Source of the DNA: Candidatus Desulforudis audaxviator MP104C | Lineage (GTDB): Bacteria; Bacillota; Desulfotomaculia; Desulfotomaculales; Desulforudaceae | Assembly: GCF_000018425.1 (NCBI RefSeq) | Contig: NC_010424.1 | Span: 2,124,501-2,188,500 of the forward strand | Direction: 5' to 3' | DNA: 64,000 nucleotides | Shown here: positions 1 to 8,737 of the stretch, one piece after another | Position numbering within the stretch: position 1 is the first letter of the stretch | Layout: each line of letters starts with the position of its first letter | Translations under genes and position numbers: made by a program | Notes under the pieces: generated by a model | Told to the model about the DNA's origin: nothing | What the model saw: only the letters and a program-made list of their open reading frames with translations | The model's database searches: none

Positions 1-567
1 CAGCTCCCGGGTTTCCATGTTTTTTTCCCGCAGCTGGAAGGCTCCCGCTCCGCCGGCCACGGCCGCCCGCACCACCTCCACCAGAGGCCGCCCCCCGGTG
101 TCCGCGCGCCCAGCCACCAGGTAGAGCCGGACCCGGTCAAAGGCGGCTTTACGCCCCCAAGCGGCGGAAGTGAGGGTCCACTCCCGCTCGGCCGCATAGA
201 GGGCGAACCGGAACTCCTTGAAGTGTCGGGCCGGTGCCGGGTCCGCTTCCCGGGACAGTTCCTCCAGCACCCGGGCGGCCTCCTGCGCCCGCTTCCAGCC
301 GGCCCCGGCGGCGGCAAAGATATTATCACGGGGACGGTTCTCCGGGGCCGGCGCCCCGACATCCCCCGAAATGTCCCGCGCCGCGAGCAGCGCCAGGCGG
401 CCGCCGGGAAAGGCTTCTTCCAGGACTGAGAGCCGATGCCGCAGTTCCTTGATTCTCGCGGTCAACCCGGGGTCCGCCAATACGAAACGGCAGGCTTCCT
501 CCACCACCCGGAGGCCCTCCCTGGCCCGGTTAAAGTTCACGTCGGCGATCCGGCAGATTTCCCGCAA
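1..567 (-). CDS. thiE: ThiD2-ThiE fusion, thiamine phosphate synthase (partial)
   Basis: The visible part begins with a ThiD2-type domain (conserved NFNRAREGLRVVEEACRFV near residues 10-28, then LRHRLS and ARDISGDVG) and runs into the start of a ThiE barrel (LYLVAG, then GGAGAFQLREK). By family knowledge ThiD2 phosphorylates HMP-P and ThiE joins HMP-PP to thiazole phosphate to make thiamine monophosphate. The start is read as a TTG at 567 with a GGGAG ribosome site 9 bases before it; the only nearby ATG is out of frame. The gene runs off the left edge, so most of ThiE is missing. A TPP riboswitch lies in its leader. Confidence 0.85.
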   Translation of the reverse strand, partial: MREICRIADVNFNRAREGLRVVEEACRFVLADPGLTARIKELRHRLSVLEEAFPGGRLALLAARDISGDVGAPAPENRPRDNIFAAAGAGWKRAQEAARVLEELSREADPAPARHFKEFRFALYAAEREWTLTSAAWGRKAAFDRVRLYLVAGRADTGGRPLVEVVRAAVAGGAGAFQLREKNMETREL

Positions 568-591
568 AGAACATCACTCCCTGAGAACATT

Positions 592-611
592 CAAACCCCC
601 GGGAGGGGGGT
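592..611 (-). terminator. GC hairpin between TPP riboswitch and thiE
   Basis: On the minus strand five or six C residues pair with five G residues (ACCCCC / GGGGGT) around a CTC turn, followed by TTTGAAT. It lies between the TPP aptamer and the ribosome site, where an expression platform belongs. The T-tract is weak, so it may act as a terminator or by hiding the ribosome site; this is inference. Confidence 0.4.
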
Positions 612-627
612 AAATCAAAAAAGCTAA

Positions 628-722
628 CCACCCATTCCCTCCGCTGGCATGACCCAGGTCAGGTTCCAAGGGTAAAGCGCGCGCACGCTTTTCTCAGCCC
701 GTTTCCGGGCACCCCCATGGGT
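628..722 (-). promoter_or_regulatory. TPP riboswitch (THI element)
   Basis: The minus strand carries the conserved THI blocks in order: GGGGTGCC, GGGCTGAGA, ACCCTTGGAACCTGA, CTGGGTCATGCCAGCG and GAGGGA. The outer stem CCCAT (717-721) pairs with ATGGG (631-635). It lies directly upstream of a thiamine synthesis gene in the same direction, so the ligand and the regulated gene agree. Confidence 0.97.
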
Positions 723-860
723 AACCGGTTTGGTCTTTATTCTCAGTCTAAGGCGTCAAATCCTGCACCGGCAAGATGAAGCGGCACCCTAAAAGTGCAT
801 CCCGGGATTTACCGCCGCCGTTCCCCGTTGGCCAACAGTTCCGCGCCCTTGTTTATGTCT

Positions 861-866
861 ATTATA
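861..866 (-). promoter_or_regulatory. Candidate -10 box for the thiamine leader
   Basis: A consensus TATAAT on the minus strand lies about 140 bases upstream of the TPP aptamer. No convincing -35 box is seen at 16-18 bases, so this is tentative. The rest of 723-977 shows nothing else recognisable. Confidence 0.4.
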
Positions 867-977
867 GCGCATTGCGTTATCCACGCCACTAAGAGCTGAG
901 ACGCCCGTCAGAGCGCTATCCAGGAAAGCGCGGAACGGCTGGGGGAAAAACCTGATGAAGGCCTGTCCAAAGAGTCT

Positions 978-2141
978 TTAGCGGTCGGCCGTATAGACGA
1001 GCCGGCCCTTGATGTACACCCTTTCCACCCGGCTGCGGACGTCGAAGAAGTCCCCGTCCATTATGACCACGTCCGCTTCTTTTCCGGGCTCCAGGGTCCC
1101 TAAACGGTCTGCGAGACCCAGTACGGCGGCGGCGTCCGCGGTCACCGCCCGCAGGGCGCGCTCCTCGCTGAGTCCGCCCCGGACGGTCAGGGCCGCCGAA
1201 AGCCCCAGGTACTGGACCGGCACTGCGGGGTGGTCGGTCATCACCGCGAACCGCACCCCGGCCTCGGCTAACCGGGCGGCTGTCTCTAGCGATTTGTGCC
1301 GCATTTCCACCTTCGGCCGGTTCACCAGGAGCGGCCCCAGGACCACGGGGATGTCTTCCTGCACCAGCATGTCGGCCACCCGGTCGGCCTCGGTGCCGTG
1401 CTCAATCACCAGGTCGAGGTTGAATTCACGCGCGATCCGCACGGCGGTCAGGATGTCGTCGGCCCGGTGGGCGTGGACCCGCAGGGGAATTTCCCGCCGC
1501 AGCACGCGGGCCAAGGCTTCCAACTTCAGGTCCCTGTCCGGCGGGTCGCCGTCGCCCCTTCCGGCCCGCTCCAACTTGCGGATGTACTCGGCGCCCTGCA
1601 CCAGGGCGGTGCGCAGAAGGGCCGCGCTGGCCATCCTGGTCACCGGTGCCTTCCGTTCCTTGCCGTAGGCCCGTTTGGGGTTTTCACCCAGGGCCGCTTT
1701 CAGGCCGGCCGGGAAGCGGACCAGCATCTGTTCCACCGTCTTTCCCGCCGTCTTCAGGATGACCATCTCGCCACCGATGACGTTCGCGCTGCCCGGCGTG
1801 GTGCAAAGGGTAGTGACTCCCCCGGCTAGAGCGTCGGTAAACCCGAGATCCTCCGGGTAAACACCGTCGATGGCCCGCAGCTGGGGCGTGACCGGGTCGG
1901 AGTACTCGTTCCCGTCGTTCCCTTCCTCGCGGAAGATTTCTTCCATAATCCCGACGTGGCAGTGCGGTTCAATCAACCCCGGGAGCACCAGCTTGCCCGC
2001 GGCCTCCAGCACCTCAGCCCCGTCCGGCACCCCTATTCCGGCGCCCACCGCCTTGATCAGCCCGCCCTCGATCAGCACCGTCCCCGACGGGATGTCCCTT
2101 CCGGCCATGGTGAGAATGCGCCCGTTTGTAATGGCCAACAT
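978..2141 (-). CDS. Amidohydrolase family protein
   Basis: A metal-dependent amidohydrolase of about 387 residues. The N-terminal part has the typical small beta-sandwich followed by LPGLIEPHCHVG, where HCH is the metal-binding HxH. Later come RVHAHRADDI and IEHGTEAD (further metal histidines) and MTDHP (the catalytic Asp), and the C-terminus closes with ADRLGTLEPGKEADVVIMDG. The substrate cannot be read from sequence; the family includes imidazolonepropionase-like and prolidase-like enzymes. The ATG at 2141 has AGGAGGCG about 8 bases before it. The upstream amidotransferase gene ends 14 bases before this start, so the two are probably cotranscribed and may act on linked substrates. Confidence 0.85.
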   Translation of the reverse strand: MLAITNGRILTMAGRDIPSGTVLIEGGLIKAVGAGIGVPDGAEVLEAAGKLVLPGLIEPHCHVGIMEEIFREEGNDGNEYSDPVTPQLRAIDGVYPEDLGFTDALAGGVTTLCTTPGSANVIGGEMVILKTAGKTVEQMLVRFPAGLKAALGENPKRAYGKERKAPVTRMASAALLRTALVQGAEYIRKLERAGRGDGDPPDRDLKLEALARVLRREIPLRVHAHRADDILTAVRIAREFNLDLVIEHGTEADRVADMLVQEDIPVVLGPLLVNRPKVEMRHKSLETAARLAEAGVRFAVMTDHPAVPVQYLGLSAALTVRGGLSEERALRAVTADAAAVLGLADRLGTLEPGKEADVVIMDGDFFDVRSRVERVYIKGRLVYTADR

Positions 2142-2154
2142 CTTGCATCGCCTC

Positions 2155-2907
2155 CTACGGGATAGTTTGCTTCCGGACGGCCGTTTCCTGCAGCGGTTTT
2201 TCACCCCAGGCGTGGTGGGCCGCCTCGACCAGCGCGGCGAAAAGGTTCAAGAACACCGGATGGCGTTCGTACATGCTTTCGGGGTGGAACTGCACTCCAA
2301 GCACAAAGGCCGGACCGGTCCCCTCCACAGCCTCAATAATCCCGTCCCCCGCCTGGGCCGAAACGGAGAAGCCGGGCGCCAGGCGCCGGACGGCCTGGTG
2401 GTGCAGGCTGTTCACCCGCAAGGCGCCCTCCCCCAGAATCCGGGCCAATAACGAGCCGGGCCGCACGTGCAGCCGGTGGGTCGGGTGCCACCGGGGCGCC
2501 TCCTGGTAGTGCTTGATCCGGGCCCCCGCCCGGGACACATCCTGGTGAATGTCGCCGCCGGCGGCGATGTTTAGCACCTGCATTCCCCGGCAGATGCCGA
2601 GAACGGGCCGGCCCGCGTGCAGAACCCGCCGGACCAGGGCGATTTCGAAGAGGTCCCGCTCCGGGGTGATTATGCCGGTGTCGGGGAGCGGTTCCTCACC
2701 GAAGAACACCGGGTCCACATCCCCGCCCCCGGCCAGAAGAATACCGTCCACCAGTTCGACCATACGCCCCACGCCGAGCCCTGGACTGAGCGGGGGCAGC
2801 AAAACCGGAACCCCCCCCGCCTGCTCCACGGCCCGAAAGTAAGACTCGGGCAAAAAAACCTGTCCGTGCTCGTGTTCCTGGAGACAGGTGATTCCAATCA
2901 CGGTCAA
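2155..2907 (-). CDS. Class I glutamine amidotransferase, gamma-Glu-GABA hydrolase-like (peptidase C26)
   Basis: A stand-alone triad amidotransferase of 250 residues. The nucleophile lies in LGICRGMQVLN and the His/Glu pair in GVQFHPESM, with LAGGGDVDP near the N-terminus as in the PuuD/C26 family. Known members hydrolyse gamma-glutamyl bonds such as gamma-glutamyl-GABA; the substrate here is not known. The start is TTG at 2907 with GGGGAGG 8 bases upstream. It is followed closely by an amidohydrolase gene. Lack of a synthetase partner argues for a hydrolase and not an ammonia-channelling subunit. Confidence 0.85.
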   Translation of the reverse strand: MTVIGITCLQEHEHGQVFLPESYFRAVEQAGGVPVLLPPLSPGLGVGRMVELVDGILLAGGGDVDPVFFGEEPLPDTGIITPERDLFEIALVRRVLHAGRPVLGICRGMQVLNIAAGGDIHQDVSRAGARIKHYQEAPRWHPTHRLHVRPGSLLARILGEGALRVNSLHHQAVRRLAPGFSVSAQAGDGIIEAVEGTGPAFVLGVQFHPESMYERHPVFLNLFAALVEAAHHAWGEKPLQETAVRKQTIP

Positions 2908-2967
2908 GGTTAAAACCTCCCCGGGGTCTTTCTTTTTTCATTTATGCCTGAACCGCCGGCAACATAA

Positions 2968-3288
2968 TCAAAAACTCAACCGCACCCGGACACCGGCAGG
3001 CTCTCCGACCGGACCATCGCCACCGACACGCTCATTGCCCACAAGTGCGGCGCCGTCAGCGCCATGCGGGGGGCTCTGGAGACGGCCGATCCCGACCTGC
3101 GGCAGTTCCTCACCCAAGCGGTCAGCGACAGCAACATGGCCTACGAAATCTTCCACTGGATGAACCGGAAGGGTTTCTATCAGGTACCGGTGATGGACCA
3201 AAACACGATGCAGCACATGCAGCACATGTACTCCCCCACCACCGCGCCGGGTGGGGGTATGGTCGGCCCCCAAGGGCCGTTCGTCTAG
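2968..3288 (+). pseudogene. CotF-family spore coat protein, 5' end lost
   Basis: The reading frame carries a CotF-like pattern (LSDRTIATDTLIAHK, then ALETADPDLRQFLTQ, and EIFHWMNRKGFYQ) with a Met/His/Gln-rich tail. A TAA at 2965-2967 lies in frame just before the conserved region and no ATG, GTG or TTG falls before the conserved motif; the first Met (3064) is inside the domain. Upstream an overlapping frame reads NIIKNSTAP, which resembles coat protein N-termini, so a frameshift near 2990-3000 is plausible. It is divergent from the amidotransferase gene. Confidence 0.6.
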
Positions 3289-3312
3289 AACCCCTTCAAA
3301 GAAAGAGGACTG

Positions 3313-3358
3313 AAAAATGGGGACTGTCCCCCTTTTCCCCGGGACTGTCCCCATTTTT
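3313..3358. repeat. Dispersed palindromic repeat, GGGGACTGTCCCC type
   Basis: Two copies of the palindrome core GGGACTGTCCCC stand side by side, flanked by A and T runs. The same core recurs at 18.7 kb and 32.5 kb, and related palindromes at several other sites in this window. The rest of 3289-3450 holds no gene. Confidence 0.8.
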
Positions 3359-3450
3359 GACCCATTCTTGAATATCAGTGAATCCGGAATTCAGAATAGA
3401 AAACAGCTGTTTTAAGCTATGGTAAGTTATGGTCCTGACCCTTAACTTGC

Positions 3451-4782
3451 TTAAAACTTGGTCAGGTACTCCTCCAGCTCCCACGGGTGGATCTGGCACC
3501 GGTACCGGTCCCACTCGATCCGCTTGGCCTCCAGGTACCGGTTGAACACGTGTTCCCCCAAGGCCCGGCGCATCAGCGCACTTCCCTGGAGTTCCCCCAG
3601 CGCCTCCCGTAAGTCCTCGGGCAAAACCCCGATGTTCAGTTCCCGCCGCTCCTCCTCGGTCATGACGTAGATGTTCTGGTCACAGGGCGGGGGCGGGGCC
3701 GTCCTTTTCTTGATGCCGTCCAGCCCGGCCTGGAGGCAGACGGCCAGCGCCAGGTAAGGGTTGCAGGCCGGATCGGGGCTGCGCAGCTCAATCCGGGTGG
3801 ACATGCCCCGTTTGGCCGGGATACGAATCAGAGGGCTGCGGTTGCGGTTGGACCAGGCGATGTACACCGGCGCTTCATATCCGGTAATCAGCCGCTTGTA
3901 GGAGTTAACCGTCGGGTTCAATACGGCAGCCATCGCCCGGGCGTGTTCCAGGAGGCCCCCGATGTAGTACAGGCATTCCGTACTGAGCTGGGTTTCGGTC
4001 GCCGGATCGTAAAAGGCGTTCACCCCGTTCCGGACCAGCGACTGGTTCAGGTGCATCCCCGAACCGGCCACGCCGAACAGGGGTTTGGGCATGAAAGTGG
4101 CGTGCAGCCCGTGGCGCTGGGCCACCACGCGGACCACAAACTTGAAGGTCAGGATCTTGTCGGCAACATCCAGGGCATCGTCATACTTGAAGTCAATCTC
4201 GTGCTGCCCGGGAGCAACTTCGTGGTGGGAGGCCTCGATTTCGAAGCCGAGTTTTTGCAGGGTCAAAACCATGTCCCGGCGTGCCTGCTCACCGTGGTCC
4301 ACCGGCGCCAGGTCGAAGTAACCCGCCCGGTCGTGAGTCTGGGTGGTCGGTGCGCCTTCTTTGTCGACGTGGAACAGGAAAAACTCCGCCTCCGGCCCGA
4401 CGTACATGGTATAGCCCAGCGCGGCCGCCTCGGCGACGGCGCGGCGCAGCACGTAACGCGGGTCGCCCTCGAAAGGGGTGCCGTCCGGGTTGTAGATGTC
4501 GCAAATCAGCCGGGCCACCGCCCCGTCCTGGGCCTGCCAGGGGAAAACGACGAAGGTGTTCGGGTCCGGACGGAGGTACATGTCGGATTCCTCAATGCGC
4601 ACAAAACCTTCGATGGAGGAGCCGTCAAACATCAACTCGTTGTTGAGTGCCTTGTCCAGTTGGTCAACGGTGATGGCCACGTTTTTCAGGACGCCGAAGA
4701 TGTCAGTGAATTGCAGACGGACGAACTCGACCTTGTGTTCCTTGGCTAACAGGCGTACATCCTCGGTTGAATAATGATTCAA
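3451..4782 (-). CDS. glnA: Glutamine synthetase, type I (copy 1)
   Basis: A 443-residue type I (alpha) glutamine synthetase, joining ammonia and glutamate at the cost of ATP. Active-site motifs are intact: [10 protein letters not shown], the metal site [30 protein letters not shown] with the metal His, ITGYEAPVY with the flap Glu, and [17 protein letters not shown]. No adenylylation-type tyrosine loop is obvious, as usual for Firmicutes. The start is read as TTG at 4782 because GGAGGAGAGGG lies 7 bases upstream; a longer frame would start at 4884 without a ribosome site. It is the last of three glutamine synthetase genes in this region. Confidence 0.95.
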   Translation of the reverse strand: MNHYSTEDVRLLAKEHKVEFVRLQFTDIFGVLKNVAITVDQLDKALNNELMFDGSSIEGFVRIEESDMYLRPDPNTFVVFPWQAQDGAVARLICDIYNPDGTPFEGDPRYVLRRAVAEAAALGYTMYVGPEAEFFLFHVDKEGAPTTQTHDRAGYFDLAPVDHGEQARRDMVLTLQKLGFEIEASHHEVAPGQHEIDFKYDDALDVADKILTFKFVVRVVAQRHGLHATFMPKPLFGVAGSGMHLNQSLVRNGVNAFYDPATETQLSTECLYYIGGLLEHARAMAAVLNPTVNSYKRLITGYEAPVYIAWSNRNRSPLIRIPAKRGMSTRIELRSPDPACNPYLALAVCLQAGLDGIKKRTAPPPPCDQNIYVMTEEERRELNIGVLPEDLREALGELQGSALMRRALGEHVFNRYLEAKRIEWDRYRCQIHPWELEEYLTKF

Positions 4783-4965
4783 GCGGCAACCCTCTCCTCC
4801 GTGTAATTCATCTGGGGAAACCGACCGGTTCGGCGGCTTCCCCGATAAATATACCACACCCGGCATGATTTTTACATATTTCAAGGGGCCACAATCCCCG
4901 GAAGGGACCTGAACACACGCACGGATAAGGAAGGCCCGTTGAGATCTCTTATTCCGTCGTCACCG

Positions 4966-4994
4966 AAAAAAATGACCGCGTTGCAACCGCGGTC
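4966..4994 (-). terminator. Intrinsic terminator after gltB3
   Basis: Minus strand: GACCGCGG-TTGCAA-CGCGGTC type stem followed by a run of seven T. It closes the transcription unit holding the glutamate synthase pieces before the separate glnA copy 1. Confidence 0.9.
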
Positions 4995-5024
4995 AAGTGG
5001 TTTGGGGGCAACTTGATTCTTACT

Positions 5025-5765
5025 CTAATGGGTGTACAGCCGCCCGTACGGGCGGTGTGACACCGGAATCAGCTTGTGGAATTCGGCGGCCCGGACTCCG
5101 GCGGGGTCCCGCCCGAAGTGCCGGCAGAACTCGTCCAGGAGCGGATCCAGAAACCGCCGATCCGCCTCGTCCAGTTCAAAGAGTTTTACTTCTTTGCCCA
5201 GGGTGTGCTCTTCCGGCCGGCCCCGGAGATAGATCACCCCGCCGTGCATGCCGGTCCCCAGGTAATCCCCGGCTAGGGGTTCGCCCTCAGCCCGGTCCAA
5301 TCCCAGGAGCACCAGGCGGCCGCCGGCCATGTATTCCCCGAAAAAGGCGCCCGCCGTGCCCCCAACCACGATCACGGGCACCAAGTCCTTGTATTCCTTC
5401 ATGTGGATGCCCACCCGGTAGCCCACGTTCCCGCGGATGAACAGTCTGCCCCCGCGCATCCCGTACCCAAGAACGTCCCCCGCGCTGCCGTGGACCACCA
5501 CCGTCCCCGAATTCATGGTGTTGCACACCCCGTCCTGCGCGTTGCCCCGGACCGTGATCGCCGGACCGTTCATAAAAGCGGCCAGGTCGTTTCCCGGCAC
5601 GCCGTTGATTACGATGCGCACGTCGGGGACTTCCAACCCGGTACCGATGTACCGCTGGCCGTTTACGTTTTCCAGCCGGAAGTCAGTTTCCCCGGCCCTG
5701 ATCGCCTCCCGGATCCACTGGTTGAGCTGCCGGTAATGCACACCGCGGGCGTCAATCTGCAGCAT
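5025..5765 (-). CDS. Glutamate synthase, GXGXG domain subunit
   Basis: This 246-residue protein is the C-terminal beta-helix (GXGXG) domain of glutamate synthase as a separate chain. Repeated Gly motifs are visible (GNAQDGVCNTMNSG, GSAGDVLGYGMRGG, GNVGYRVG, GGTAGAFFGEYMAGG). In fused bacterial GltB this domain is structural and helps the ammonia tunnel. Its gene follows the FMN-domain and amidotransferase-domain genes in the same direction, so the three chains probably form one enzyme, as in archaea and some Clostridia. The ATG at 5765 is the only reasonable start. Confidence 0.88.
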   Translation of the reverse strand: MLQIDARGVHYRQLNQWIREAIRAGETDFRLENVNGQRYIGTGLEVPDVRIVINGVPGNDLAAFMNGPAITVRGNAQDGVCNTMNSGTVVVHGSAGDVLGYGMRGGRLFIRGNVGYRVGIHMKEYKDLVPVIVVGGTAGAFFGEYMAGGRLVLLGLDRAEGEPLAGDYLGTGMHGGVIYLRGRPEEHTLGKEVKLFELDEADRRFLDPLLDEFCRHFGRDPAGVRAAEFHKLIPVSHRPYGRLYTH

Positions 5766-5863
5766 CGGCCACCTCCCCCTCTCTTCGGCGTTTTTGCTTC
5801 ACCTACCCGGCGGACTGCCGACGACCAACAAGCGCCGCCGGCCGCATTCAACCCACTCCTCCC

Positions 5864-5891
5864 GTCGACCGACGACCGACCACCGACGACC
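5864..5891. repeat. Short degenerate tandem repeat (CGACCGACGAC unit)
   Basis: The spacer between the GXGXG and FMN genes contains GTCGACCGACGACCGACC followed by ACCGACGACC: imperfect repetitions of a CGAC/CGACC unit. No gene, terminator or motif is recognised in the rest of 5766-5892. Confidence 0.55.
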
Positions 5892-5892
5892 A

Positions 5893-7485
5893 TTAATTGC
5901 CTGCGTTTTTGATCCCGAGGACCCGCAGATCGGCGTTCGAAAGGCCGACGCCGCGCAGCCGGAGGCGGCTGCCCCGCAGGCTTTCCACGGCGTTCAGACC
6001 GAGCGCGCCTAGGATCTCCTTCAGTTCCAGCGACCAGCCCCGGATCAGGTTGGTCAGGTTCTCGGCCGCCCGGTCCGGGTCGAGCCTCTGGGTCAAATGG
6101 GCTTTTTGGGTGGTGATGCCCCAGCTGCAGTTGCCGGTATAGCACTTCTGGCAGAGGCGGCAGCCCATTGCGATGAGGGCGGCCGTGCCGATCGCCACCG
6201 CGTCGGCCCCCAGGGCGATCGCCTTGGCCACGTCCCCGCTGTGGCGGATGCCGCCGGACACCACCAGCGAAACCTGGTTCCGGATGCCCTCCTGGCGCAG
6301 CCGGTCGTCGACCGCGGCCAGCGCCATTTCGATCGGAATCCCGACGTGGTCCCGGATGGCCAGTGGCGTGGCCCCAGTGCCGCCCCGGAACCCGTCGATG
6401 GTGATGATATCGGCCCCCGCTCGGGCGATGCCGGAGGCGATGGCCGCCACGTTGTGCACCGCCGCGATCTTCACCGAAACCGGCTTCGCGTACTCGGTGG
6501 CTTCCTTGAGAGCGTAGATCAACTGGGACAGATCCTCAATGGAGTAGATGTCATGGTGCGGCGCCGGGGATAAGGCGTCGCTGCCCACCGGAATCATTCG
6601 GGTCTTGGACACGCCCTCATCCACTTTCTCCCCGGGAAGGTGCCCGCCGATGCCCGGCTTGGCCCCCTGCCCGATCTTGATCTCCACCGCCGCGCTCCGC
6701 CGCAGGTAACCCGGATTGACCCCGAAGCGGCCCGAGGCCACCTGCACGATCATCCAGTCGGCGAAGGGGTAAAGGTCCTCGTGCATGCCACCCTCGCCGG
6801 TGTTCATCACGATACCGCAGGCCTTCGCGGCCCGGGCCAGCGCCTTCTGAGCGTTCAAACTGATCGCCCCGTAGGACATGGCCGGGAAAACCAGGGGAGT
6901 TTCCAGGCAGACTGCAGGCGCCAGCTTCGTTTTCAGCACCGGCCCCTCCGGCCCGGGCTCGAATTCAAGTCCGTCCGGCCGCGAACCCAGGTAGGTCCTG
7001 AGTTCCATCGGCTCCCGCAAGGGGTCGATGGACGGGTTGGTCACCTGGCAGGCATCGAGCACTATGTGGTCAAAATAGCTGAAATAGGCCTTATCGTTGC
7101 CCGCGCCGGTCAACACCATACCGCCGGTGTTCGACTGCAGCCAGATGTTCTTCAGGTACTCCGGCCGCCAGTGGTGGTTCCCCCGGTAGGCCAGCGGATT
7201 CGCCTGGACGCTGATCGCGCCCTCCGGGCAGTGGCTCACGCAGTAGTGACACTGGACACACTTGTGGTGGTCGGCGACCACCCGGTCGGGAACGTTTTCC
7301 TTGATCCTGGCGAACACCTGCTGCAGGTCCCCCTGACCGTGCTTGAAAACACCCATGGCTTCCTTCCAGGCGCCGTGCGCGAACTTGAGAGTCCCGAAGC
7401 CGCAGCCGCGGACGCATCCCCCGCAGCGCCGGCAACGGCTCTCGTCGATGTGCACCAGGTATTCGGGAGGTAGGTAGTTGCTCAT
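5893..7485 (-). CDS. Glutamate synthase, FMN-binding central domain with N-terminal ferredoxin module
   Basis: A 530-residue protein. Residues ~15-100 carry two 4Fe-4S motifs (CRRCGGCVRGC and CVQCHYCVSHC). The rest is the FMN-binding glutamate synthase barrel: GEGGMHED, IKIGQGAKPGIGGHLPG, DGFRGGTGATP, and a cysteine cluster CRLCQKCYTGNC for an iron-sulfur centre. It reduces 2-iminoglutarate to glutamate; the ferredoxin module suggests electrons come from ferredoxin or a partner flavoprotein. This is the archaeal-style split arrangement. Its ATG overlaps the stop of the amidotransferase gene (7482-7485), indicating translational coupling. Confidence 0.92.
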   Translation of the reverse strand: MSNYLPPEYLVHIDESRCRRCGGCVRGCGFGTLKFAHGAWKEAMGVFKHGQGDLQQVFARIKENVPDRVVADHHKCVQCHYCVSHCPEGAISVQANPLAYRGNHHWRPEYLKNIWLQSNTGGMVLTGAGNDKAYFSYFDHIVLDACQVTNPSIDPLREPMELRTYLGSRPDGLEFEPGPEGPVLKTKLAPAVCLETPLVFPAMSYGAISLNAQKALARAAKACGIVMNTGEGGMHEDLYPFADWMIVQVASGRFGVNPGYLRRSAAVEIKIGQGAKPGIGGHLPGEKVDEGVSKTRMIPVGSDALSPAPHHDIYSIEDLSQLIYALKEATEYAKPVSVKIAAVHNVAAIASGIARAGADIITIDGFRGGTGATPLAIRDHVGIPIEMALAAVDDRLRQEGIRNQVSLVVSGGIRHSGDVAKAIALGADAVAIGTAALIAMGCRLCQKCYTGNCSWGITTQKAHLTQRLDPDRAAENLTNLIRGWSLELKEILGALGLNAVESLRGSRLRLRGVGLSNADLRVLGIKNAGN

Positions 7486-8585
7486 ACGGTCACACCTTCT
7501 TCCAGCCGGGCGATAGCCATTTCTCCGGCCCGGATGCTCCCTACCTCGTCCAGGTCCTCGGCGATCACCCGGAGGGCGCTTTCCTCGCTCCCCATCAGGA
7601 TGAGGTCGCCTTTTTTGCCGATAACCATGGGCCGTAGTTTGATCCGGTCATTAAGACCGATCATGGCGCCTTGAAAAGCCACAATCACGCTGAACGGGCC
7701 GTTCAGCATCGCCGGGCCGTAGACCCGGCGCAGGGCGGTGTACAGTTCCCGCTCGCGATCATCCATCCGGTCGATGACTTTCCAGAAAGGCGGCGCCAGG
7801 GCCCGGCACACCAGGTCCAAGGGGATGCCGTGGCGCCGGTGCAAAAGGTCGAAAAGGTAGGCGATCACCTCGGTGTCGGTCTGCAGTTCCAGGCAGTAAC
7901 CGAACATCTCTAGATACCGCTTGTTGATGCCGTAAGAGGAGATTTCCCCGTTGTGGACCACTGACCAGTCGAGTACCCCCAGCGGGTGGGCGCCGCCCCA
8001 CCAGCCCGGAGTGTTAGTCGGGAAACGGCCGTGCGCCACCCATATGTAACCCTCGTACTCCTCCAGACGGTAGTAGCGGGCGATGTCCTCGGGGTATCCC
8101 ACGCCCTTGAAGACGCCCATGTTCTTACCGGAGGAGAATACGAAGGCGCCGGGGATCTCCCGGTTCACCGTCATCACGAAGGCGGTGACGTAGTCGTCGT
8201 CTTCCCGGAGCCCGTTCGCCCCGTCTTCCCGCACGGGCCGGACGAAATAACGCCACAACACGGGCGCCTCCCCGATCTGCGGCAGCGGCCGCGTCGGGAT
8301 CGGTTCGGACTGGGCCACGTTGAAGTGGCTGCGCAGGTTATCCTCGGTATCCACGCGCGCCTGCGGGGTTTCGTACATCAGGTGCAGGGCGTAAAGGTCC
8401 CGGTACTCCGGATAAATCCCGTAGGCGGCAAACCCGCCCCCCAAACCGTTTGAACGCTCATGCATGCAGGCGATAGATCTGGTAATGGCCTCGCCGTTGA
8501 AACGGATCCCCTTCGTGCTCATGATTCCGGAGATCGCGCATCCCGAAGGGATCCTCACCATTCCTTCCCGCACATCTTCACCCAC
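7482..8585 (-). CDS. Glutamate synthase, class II glutamine amidotransferase domain subunit
   Basis: A 367-residue stand-alone class II amidotransferase (GltB N-terminal domain) that hydrolyses glutamine and would feed ammonia to the FMN subunit. Motifs: SGCAISGIMS near residue 14-23 (Cys16 as probable N-terminal nucleophile after removal of a propeptide), HERSNGLGGGFAAYG, HGRFPTNTPGWWGGAHP, WSVVHNGEISSYG and TDTEVIAYLFD. The start is uncertain: GTG at 8585 is given, but GTG or ATG codons a few residues inside are also possible. The stop overlaps the next gene by four bases. Nothing is recognised in the 152-base gap to glnA copy 2. Confidence 0.9.
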   Translation of the reverse strand: MGEDVREGMVRIPSGCAISGIMSTKGIRFNGEAITRSIACMHERSNGLGGGFAAYGIYPEYRDLYALHLMYETPQARVDTEDNLRSHFNVAQSEPIPTRPLPQIGEAPVLWRYFVRPVREDGANGLREDDDYVTAFVMTVNREIPGAFVFSSGKNMGVFKGVGYPEDIARYYRLEEYEGYIWVAHGRFPTNTPGWWGGAHPLGVLDWSVVHNGEISSYGINKRYLEMFGYCLELQTDTEVIAYLFDLLHRRHGIPLDLVCRALAPPFWKVIDRMDDRERELYTALRRVYGPAMLNGPFSVIVAFQGAMIGLNDRIKLRPMVIGKKGDLILMGSEESALRVIAEDLDEVGSIRAGEMAIARLEEGVTV

Positions 8586-8737
8586 TTTCTTTTGTGCCAG
8601 GCTTTATAGCCACGTTGAGCCGGCGTGTTCCGGCCGCCATGCGGCCGGCAGACGCTCCGGCCACCGTTGCCCGGAGCTTGGTGATACCGGCGGCCGAAAG
8701 GGATGCGAAACCTTGCGGCCACCGGCCTCATCGTGGC

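Noticed and set aside
3064-3288. Intact 74-residue coat protein starting at ATG 3064
   Set aside because: This start falls inside the conserved CotF domain and has no ribosome site, so a truncated gene is more likely.
4783-4960. ANTAR-type leader before glnA copy 1
   Set aside because: A hairpin GGGGAAGCCG/CGGTTTCCCC-like exists but its loop is not a hexamer with A1/G4, and no terminator overlaps it.
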